NCBI GenBank assembly: GCA_040902855.1
Contig: JBBDWN010000189.1
Location: 1 to 10,579, forward strand
From: DATHWB01 sp040902855
GTDB taxonomy: Bacteria; Actinomycetota; Acidimicrobiia; Spongiisociales; ZC4RG35
Reading direction: 5' to 3'
DNA: 10,579 nucleotides
Shown in pieces: positions 5,751 through 10,579 of this stretch. The notes beneath the pieces are model-generated. The model did no database searches. It saw only the letters and a list, made by a program, of their open reading frames with translations, and was not told where the DNA came from. The position numbers and the translations under genes are program-made. Position 1 is the first letter of the stretch. Every line of letters starts with the position of its first letter.

Positions 5751-7070
5751 GTGACATACGACCACCAAGGGCGGACCGGCAGGCGACTCACCGCCACGGT
5801 CACCGACCTCGACGTCGCCGTCCAAAAGGCATTCCTCGTCGGTGTTCAACTCCCCGAGCACGACGCCGACGACGCCGAACGGTCGCTCGACGAACTTGCG
5901 CTCCTCACCGACACGGCCGGATCCGAGCCCGTCGGAATGGAACTCGTCCGACGCGACGCTCCTGACGCCGCCTGGTACATCGGGTCGGGGAAGGCGGAGG
6001 AACTCGCCGCTGTGACCCAGGCGCTCGATGTGGACGTCGTCGTCTTCGACAACCCCCTCTCCCCCGCCCAGCAGCGAAACCTCCAGAAGCGTTTCGAATG
6101 CGATGTCGTCGATCGCGAGGCCCTGATCCTGGACATCTTCGCCCAACACGCCTCGAGCCGGGAAGGAGCCATCCAGGTCGAACTCGCCTTGCTCCGCTAC
6201 CGGCTGCCGCGGCTGCGCGGACTCGGCATGCAACTCTCCCGACAGGGAGCGGGATCAGGCATCGCCAACCGCGGACCGGGAGAAACCAAGCTCGAAACCG
6301 ACCGACGCCGGATCGAGACCCGCATTTCGAAACTGGAACGTCAACTGACAGCCCTGTCGAAGACACGATCGACCCAGCGCAAAGCCCGCCGGCGCTCAGA
6401 GATCCCCCAGGTGGCGGTCGTGGGGTACACGAACGCGGGGAAGTCGACGCTGCTGAATCGGCTGACCGCCGCCGACGTCCTCACAGAGGACAGGCTGTTC
6501 GCCACCCTCGACTCCACCGTGCGGAAAGCCGACCTTCCCGACGGACGGGGGATTCTGCTGTCTGACACCGTCGGCTTCATCCGGCGACTCCCGCACAACC
6601 TCGTCGAAGCATTCCGGTCGACTCTCGAAGACACGCTCGAAGCCTCCCTCCTCCTCCATCTCGTCGACGCGTCCGATCCCGACCCGGAAGGGCAGATCGA
6701 AGCGGTCCACATCGTCCTCGCCGAGATCGGCGCCCAGCACATGCCCGAGGTCATCGTGTTCAACAAGATCGATGTGGCCGACAAGGCCGCCCTTGGCCGC
6801 CTTCGCAACATCTACCCGGACGCGGCGTTCATTTCGGCAGTGACCGGCGACGGAGTCGACGACCTCCTGCGGACCGTCGCCGAGAGGCTGGCGGCAGGAA
6901 GCGTGGTGCTTCGACTGCACATCCCGTACACCAGGTCCGACCTGATCGCCACGGCACACCGCGTGGGTGAAGTGCTGGCCGAGAAGCACGAAGACACCGG
7001 CACGGTGTTGGAAGTGAGGGTCCAGGCGGCAGACGTCGACTCGTTCGCGGAGTTCGCTCTCCCCGTGTGA
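5751..7070 (+). CDS. hflX: Ribosome-associated GTPase HflX
   Basis: A 439-residue GTPase of the HflX family. HflX binds the large ribosomal subunit and splits stalled or hibernating 70S ribosomes, chiefly under heat or antibiotic stress. Residues 25-215 form the N-terminal HflX domain, with YIGSGKAEEL at 76-85 and the family signature GPGETKLETDRRRI at 175-188, followed by a basic helical linker. The G domain follows: P-loop GYTNAGKST at 225-233, switch I Thr near 252 (ATLDST), DTVGF at 272-276, NKID at 338-341, and SAVTG at about 362-366. The C-terminal domain runs from about 385 to the end. The length is normal. The GTG start is supported by the -10 box six bases upstream and by the similarity of the following residues to other actinobacterial HflX proteins. 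The gene converges on the polyphosphate glucokinase gene with 10 bases between stop codons. Confidence 0.96.
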   Translation: MTYDHQGRTGRRLTATVTDLDVAVQKAFLVGVQLPEHDADDAERSLDELALLTDTAGSEPVGMELVRRDAPDAAWYIGSGKAEELAAVTQALDVDVVVFDNPLSPAQQRNLQKRFECDVVDREALILDIFAQHASSREGAIQVELALLRYRLPRLRGLGMQLSRQGAGSGIANRGPGETKLETDRRRIETRISKLERQLTALSKTRSTQRKARRRSEIPQVAVVGYTNAGKSTLLNRLTAADVLTEDRLFATLDSTVRKADLPDGRGILLSDTVGFIRRLPHNLVEAFRSTLEDTLEASLLLHLVDASDPDPEGQIEAVHIVLAEIGAQHMPEVIVFNKIDVADKAALGRLRNIYPDAAFISAVTGDGVDDLLRTVAERLAAGSVVLRLHIPYTRSDLIATAHRVGEVLAEKHEDTGTVLEVRVQAADVDSFAEFALPV

Positions 7071-7080
7071 GGCGGACGCG

Positions 7081-7821
7081 TCAGGACGCCCGGAAAGCTG
7101 CCATCGCCGCACCAACGATCCCGGCCTCGTTCTGGAGTTGGGCGGGGGCCGTGTCGACTTCTGTGGTGAGGAAGTGACCCCAGTTTTCCCACAGCCGGCT
7201 CACTCCACCCCCGAGGATGAAGAGGTCAGGCGAGAACAGGCGATCGAGATGACCGAGGTACCGGTCGACCCGGGCTGCCCACTCCTCCCAGCTCAGGTCC
7301 TCGGCCTTGCGTACCTTGGCCGATGCCCACCGCTCGACCGGAGCGTGACCGTCGAATTCGAGGTGGCCGAGTTCGGTATTCGGAACAAGAACTCCGTCGA
7401 CGAACAGGCCGGAACCGATGCCTGTGCCGAACGTGAGAACGAGTACCACGCCCGCGCGCCCCTTGCCCGCACCGAACTCCATCTCGGCCATCGCCGCTGC
7501 GTCCGCGTCGTTGAACACGTAGAAGGAGAGCCCGGTCCTCTTCTCGAAAAGCGCGTCGGCATCGGTGCCGATCCAGGATGGATCGACATTGGCGGCACTC
7601 AGCGTCACACCCCGGCGAACGATCGCCGGGAAGGTGCACCCGACGATCCCGTGGTGATCGAAGTGATCGACCATCTCCGCCACCACATCGGCGACCGCGT
7701 CGGGAATCGCAGGTTGGGGGGTCGAGATCTTGTGTCGTTCGGCGAGCAGCGTTCCGGTCTCAACCTCCACGAGGTTGCCCTTGATCCCCGATCCACCGAT
7801 GTCGATTCCGAGCACGGCCAT
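7081..7821 (-). CDS. ppgK: Polyphosphate glucokinase (ROK fold)
   Basis: A 246-residue ROK-family sugar kinase that phosphorylates glucose to glucose 6-phosphate using polyphosphate (EC 2.7.1.63), often with some ATP use. Phosphate-binding motif 1, GIDIGGSGIKG, is at 5-15. The catalytic Asp105 lies in FNDADAAA, phosphate motif 2 is LTFGTGIGSGL at 129-139, and the sugar-binding Glu150 and His153 are in ELGHLEFD. The stretch RWASAKVRKAEDLSWEEW (164-181) and PDLFILGGGVS (198-208) resemble the mycobacterial polyphosphate glucokinase. The zinc-binding CxCGxxGC of typical ROK repressors and kinases is absent, as expected for this subgroup. The frame is open upstream, but ATG 7821 gives the normal family length and has TATTCT six bases before it. 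It lies 23 bases after the PLP enzyme gene and may be cotranscribed with it as well as from its own promoter. Confidence 0.92.
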   Translation of the reverse strand: MAVLGIDIGGSGIKGNLVEVETGTLLAERHKISTPQPAIPDAVADVVAEMVDHFDHHGIVGCTFPAIVRRGVTLSAANVDPSWIGTDADALFEKRTGLSFYVFNDADAAAMAEMEFGAGKGRAGVVLVLTFGTGIGSGLFVDGVLVPNTELGHLEFDGHAPVERWASAKVRKAEDLSWEEWAARVDRYLGHLDRLFSPDLFILGGGVSRLWENWGHFLTTEVDTAPAQLQNEAGIVGAAMAAFRAS

Positions 7822-7827
7822 GACCCG

Positions 7828-7833
7828 AGAATA
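7828..7833 (-). promoter_or_regulatory. -10 box of ppgK (leaderless)
   Basis: TATTCT on the minus strand is exactly six bases before the ATG at 7821. It sits in the 23-base gap after the upstream gene, so ppgK could have its own leaderless transcript. No convincing -35 is visible. Confidence 0.5.
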
Positions 7834-7844
7834 GGACCGGAGGT

Positions 7845-9065
7845 TCAGCCCAGAATTGCGGCGATCCGATCGACTCCGAGCGGAATGGATTCGATCGGTG
7901 TGGCGGCGAAGCAGAGGCGGAAAAGGCCAGGCTCGGAAGACCGGCACGCCGCCCCTGGGGTGAGGTTGACACCGTTGTCGACCATCCGGAGCCAGAGGTC
8001 GCGTTCGGCCTCGAACGTAGCCCCGTCCAGATGCGCCCTGAGATCGATCATGACGAAGAACCCCGCCTCGGCGGGCCAATGGGCGATGCCTGCGTTCTCC
8101 AACGCCGAGAGGGCCACGTCGTGGGCACCGCCGAGGCGCCGTCGCATCTCGTCGATGTAGGTGTCTGTCCACTCACGATCGGCCAGAAGTTCGGCGTAGA
8201 GGTGTTGGGTGTGCCCGGAGACGCCCGACCAGACGGCCTGGCTGGTGACGGCTCGGCGGAGACGGTCGTTCTCGGTGATGAGCACGCCACACCGGAGACC
8301 ACTGACTGCGAAGTCCTTCGAGATCGCCCACACGATGTGCACGTCATCTTCGAGTTCTGTGACAGCCGCCACACTGGTGAAGGGTGAACCCCCGTACACA
8401 GAGAGGGCGTAGATCTCATCGCTCACGAGATGGATCCGCCTCTCCCGACACCATTCCACCAGGGCGAGGAGTTCGCCCCGACCGAGTACCCGGCCGGTGG
8501 GATTGTCCGGCGAGGCGATCAGGAGCGCCCGAATCGGACGATCGGCAGCCTCGTATGCCCGGTCGAGGTCCTGACGCATCATCCGGAATCCCTCCTCCCC
8601 CCGAGTAGGGACGGGGACGATCACCGCTTGATCCCGCTGTTCGAGATCCATCCAGAATCCGGCGTAGCCCGGGGTCGGCACAAGGACACCGTCCCCCGGA
8701 TCACACAGCGCGTAGAAGACGGCCTCGAGAACCGCTCCTGCCCCGGCGAGCGTGCTGATCGAATCCGGGTCGATCGTTCGTCCCAGAAAGGTACGGCCGG
8801 CGAGGCGGGCGACCGCGGAGCGGAAGTCGGGACGGCCGCTGGTGTCGCCGTATCCGACTGCGCTGGCGGGTACCGCACGGGCACGCGAGATCTCAGGTTC
8901 GAGCAGGTCCCAGACCAACTTGTTCTCCGCCGTGCTCATGTCGATGAAGCCGTCGGGCCGATCCGGCGACCATCGCCGGTCGATGTAGTCGCGCGACGTG
9001 ACCATGTACTCGGACAACGGACTGTGATCCGCCAGATGGGTGCCTCGGGCCGAGAGGGAAGCCAT
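7845..9065 (-). CDS. ACC-synthase-like fold-type I PLP-dependent aminotransferase
   Basis: A 406-residue class I/II aminotransferase-fold enzyme. The PLP Schiff-base lysine is Lys250 in AISKDF; Asn188 (PDNPTG), Asp216 (LVSDEIYA), Arg258 (SGLRCG) and the substrate-carboxylate Arg383 (LFRLCFA) complete the core site. Several stretches resemble 1-aminocyclopropane-1-carboxylate (ACC) synthase more than ordinary aspartate aminotransferases: RPDGFIDMSTAENKL at 36-50, whose Glu47 sits where ACC synthases have their essential Glu in AENQL, CDPGDGVLVPTPGYAGF at 121-137, and IHLVSDEIYALSVYG at 211-225. Whether it makes ACC or acts as an aminotransferase or lyase cannot be told from sequence. The ATG at 9065 was chosen for the family-like N-terminus (LSARG) and the -10 box six bases upstream; an open frame extends 29 codons further, into gnd. 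It is divergent from gnd and 23 bases ahead of ppgK. Confidence 0.88.
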   Translation of the reverse strand: MASLSARGTHLADHSPLSEYMVTSRDYIDRRWSPDRPDGFIDMSTAENKLVWDLLEPEISRARAVPASAVGYGDTSGRPDFRSAVARLAGRTFLGRTIDPDSISTLAGAGAVLEAVFYALCDPGDGVLVPTPGYAGFWMDLEQRDQAVIVPVPTRGEEGFRMMRQDLDRAYEAADRPIRALLIASPDNPTGRVLGRGELLALVEWCRERRIHLVSDEIYALSVYGGSPFTSVAAVTELEDDVHIVWAISKDFAVSGLRCGVLITENDRLRRAVTSQAVWSGVSGHTQHLYAELLADREWTDTYIDEMRRRLGGAHDVALSALENAGIAHWPAEAGFFVMIDLRAHLDGATFEAERDLWLRMVDNGVNLTPGAACRSSEPGLFRLCFAATPIESIPLGVDRIAAILG

Positions 9066-9071
9066 TCGGCC

Positions 9072-9077
9072 ACGATA
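9072..9077 (-). promoter_or_regulatory. -10 box of the ACC-synthase-like gene (leaderless)
   Basis: TATCGT on the minus strand is exactly six bases before the ATG at 9065. Its first two bases (TA) are the complement of the first two bases of the gnd -10 box, so the two boxes overlap at 9076-9077. Confidence 0.55.
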
Positions 9078-9081
9078 GGGT
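9076..9081 (+). promoter_or_regulatory. -10 box of gnd (leaderless)
   Basis: TAGGGT is exactly six bases before the ATG at 9088. It shares the TA at 9076-9077 with the opposite-strand -10 box. Any -35 for this promoter would lie inside the coding start of the divergent gene; none is convincing. Confidence 0.55.
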
Positions 9082-9087
9082 CCAGGT

Positions 9088-10521
9088 ATGGACACACCAT
9101 CTGACGTCGGACTCATCGGGCTTGCAGTGATGGGCCAGAACCTGGTCCTCAATCTCGCCGACCACGGCCACCGGGTGGCGGTCTACAACCGCACCACGTC
9201 GGTGACAGACGAGTTCCTTGTCGGTGAGGCGCAGTCCAAGAGCATCGTCGGTCACGCCGAACTGAAGGACTTCGTCGCCGACCTGGCGCGCCCGCGAAGG
9301 ATCATCCTCCTGGTGAAGGCGGGAGCGGCGGTCGACGCCGTGCTGGGCGGACTCACCCCGCTGCTCGAGCCGGGCGACATCGTCATCGACGGTGGCAACT
9401 CCCTCTACACCGACACCGAGCGACGGGCGTTGGAGATGGCAGCGCTGGGAATCAGATTCGTGGGGGCCGGCGTGTCCGGCGGCGAAGAGGGAGCGCGCAA
9501 CGGCCCTTCGATCATGCCGGGGGGCGACGCGGAAGCCTGGCCCCAGATCTCAGACATGCTCCGGTCGATCGCCGCCAAGGCAGACGACGGGACACCCTGC
9601 TGCGACTGGCTCGGACCGGGCGGTGCCGGCCACTACGTCAAGATGGTGCACAACGGGATCGAATACGGCGACATGCAGGTGATCGCCGAGGCCTACTCGC
9701 TGATGAAGGCCTCCGGCATGACCCACGAGTCGATGGCCGAGACCTTCCGAACCTGGGGTGAGGGAGTGCTCGACTCGTTCCTGATCGACATCACCGCCGA
9801 GATCCTGGCGACCAGGGACGAAGACGGATCGCCCCTCGTCGAGCACATCCTCGACGCCGCCGGGCAGAAGGGCACCGGCAAGTGGACCGTGATCTCGTCG
9901 ATGGAGCTCGGACAGCCGGTTTCGCTCGTGGCCGAAGCGGTCTACGCCCGGATCGTGTCCAGTTTCAAGGAGCTGAGGGTCAGGGCGGCCGCCACGAGAC
10001 CGGACAATCCGACCACTCTGCAGGTGTCGACGGATGACCTGGCAGACGCCTTGTACGGCTCGAAGATCGTGTCCTACGCCCAAGGGTTCATGCTGCTGGG
10101 AGCGGCATCCGAAGAGCACCAGTGGGACCTGGACCTGGCAAAGGTGGCGTCGTTGTGGCGGGCAGGATGCATCATCCGCGCCGCCTTCCTCGACGACGTG
10201 ATGGCGGCGTTCTCGGCCGGGACGGACAACCTGCTGCTCGACCCGGGTTTCGCCGAACTGCTGCGTCGGGCGGAGCCTGGCTGGCGGCGGGTGGTGGCCG
10301 CGGCGGTGATGGCGGGCGTGCCGGTGCCGGCCTACTCGTCGGCGTTGGCGTTCTACGACGCCTTCTTCTCCGCCCAAGTGCCCGCCAACCTGATCCAAGC
10401 CCAACGCGACTACTTCGGCGCCCACACCTACGAACGGGTCGACCGTCCTCGCGGGGAGTTCTTCCACACGGACTGGACCGGCCACGGCGGCTCCACCACC
10501 TCCCGCTCCTACGACGCCTGA
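9088..10521 (+). CDS. gnd: 6-phosphogluconate dehydrogenase, decarboxylating
   Basis: A 477-residue cytosolic enzyme of the oxidative pentose phosphate pathway. It converts 6-phosphogluconate to ribulose 5-phosphate and CO2 with reduction of NADP. The N-terminal Rossmann motif GLAVMG is at 11-16, and NRT at 34-36 sits where the family binds the 2'-phosphate of NADP. The substrate loop GVSGGEEGARNGPS is at 128-141. The catalytic Lys185 and Glu192 are in HYVKMVHNGIEYGDMQ (182-197). GQKGTGKW (259-266) and the C-terminal YFGAHTYER (442-450) with His460 complete the substrate site across the dimer. The length is that of the long, homodimeric form. The ATG follows a TANNNT box at six bases. The gene is divergent from the ACC-synthase-like gene and fits with ppgK, whose product feeds the same pathway. 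Confidence 0.97.
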   Translation: MDTPSDVGLIGLAVMGQNLVLNLADHGHRVAVYNRTTSVTDEFLVGEAQSKSIVGHAELKDFVADLARPRRIILLVKAGAAVDAVLGGLTPLLEPGDIVIDGGNSLYTDTERRALEMAALGIRFVGAGVSGGEEGARNGPSIMPGGDAEAWPQISDMLRSIAAKADDGTPCCDWLGPGGAGHYVKMVHNGIEYGDMQVIAEAYSLMKASGMTHESMAETFRTWGEGVLDSFLIDITAEILATRDEDGSPLVEHILDAAGQKGTGKWTVISSMELGQPVSLVAEAVYARIVSSFKELRVRAAATRPDNPTTLQVSTDDLADALYGSKIVSYAQGFMLLGAASEEHQWDLDLAKVASLWRAGCIIRAAFLDDVMAAFSAGTDNLLLDPGFAELLRRAEPGWRRVVAAAVMAGVPVPAYSSALAFYDAFFSAQVPANLIQAQRDYFGAHTYERVDRPRGEFFHTDWTGHGGSTTSRSYDA

Positions 10522-10533
10522 ACGCGTACCCAG

Positions 10534-10548
10534 ACACCCCTTAGGTGT
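10534..10548 (+). terminator. Weak hairpin after gnd
   Basis: ACACC (10534-10538) pairs with GGTGT (10544-10548) around a five-base loop, 12 bases after the gnd stop. GACAC/GTGTC at 10533-10537 and 10551-10555 offers an alternative pairing. It is short and lacks a T-tract. The end of the window prevents a fuller look. Confidence 0.3.
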
Positions 10549-10579
10549 AAGTGTCAAGCGGCTTCGCTGTTGCGGTGTC

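Noticed and set aside
4874..5803. A 309-codon minus-strand frame across the maeB start, the small gene and the hflX start
   Set aside because: It crosses three well-supported genes in the wrong frame and has shadow-like, Arg/Ser/Pro-rich composition.
7822..8172. Longer N-terminus for polyphosphate glucokinase (363 residues)
   Set aside because: The extra part is Arg/Pro-rich, overlaps the PLP enzyme gene in another frame, and lies before the ROK start MAVLGIDIGG, which has its own -10 box.

Overview
The window looks like a piece of chromosome from a high-G+C Gram-positive bacterium (Actinomycetota; an Acidimicrobiia-like lineage is my guess, not shown). The basis is the strong G/C bias at third codon positions, a polyphosphate-type glucokinase, GTG starts, and several genes with no Shine-Dalgarno sequence but a TANNNT box just upstream of the start codon. 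No prophage, transposase, CRISPR array or rRNA gene is visible. Eight protein genes and one tRNA gene are supported.

Layout. (1) 1-372 holds no convincing gene. It has a perfect 15-bp terminator hairpin (59-92), then an imperfect long inverted repeat (166-189 against 268-294) enclosing two mutually exclusive hairpins. (2) 373-1095 (+) is a TauE/SafE-type membrane exporter whose stop codon abuts that of a minus-strand D-2-hydroxyacid dehydrogenase (1096-2007). The dehydrogenase start overlaps (GTGA) the stop of an upstream gene for an XRE-type helix-turn-helix protein with a C-terminal membrane anchor (2004-2735). (3) 2805-2899 (+) is a selenocysteine tRNA (selC), transcribed away from the HTH gene and followed by a hairpin shared with the convergent malic enzyme gene. 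(4) 2941-5223 (-) encodes a full-length malic enzyme/phosphotransacetylase-like fusion (MaeB). (5) 5360-5656 (+) encodes a small unknown protein, followed by hflX (5751-7070, +). (6) Convergent to hflX, a minus-strand pair encodes an ACC-synthase-like PLP enzyme (7845-9065) and polyphosphate glucokinase (7081-7821). (7) 9088-10521 (+) is 6-phosphogluconate dehydrogenase, divergent from the PLP enzyme with only 22 bp between the start codons.

How they fit together. Polyphosphate glucokinase makes glucose 6-phosphate, which can feed the oxidative pentose phosphate pathway where Gnd makes NADPH. MaeB also makes NADPH, from malate. Much of the window is therefore central carbon and reductant metabolism, with HflX (ribosome rescue) and selC as unrelated housekeeping genes.

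Most interesting points. Six transcription starts (five protein genes and selC) have TANNNT exactly six bases before the first base of the gene, which predicts leaderless mRNAs and possibly a tRNA-Sec transcribed from its own first base. The -10 boxes of gnd and the ACC-synthase-like gene share one TA step, so their promoters should exclude each other. The long inverted repeat before the TauE gene is an unexplained structured element. I did not find a clearly new multi-gene system here.
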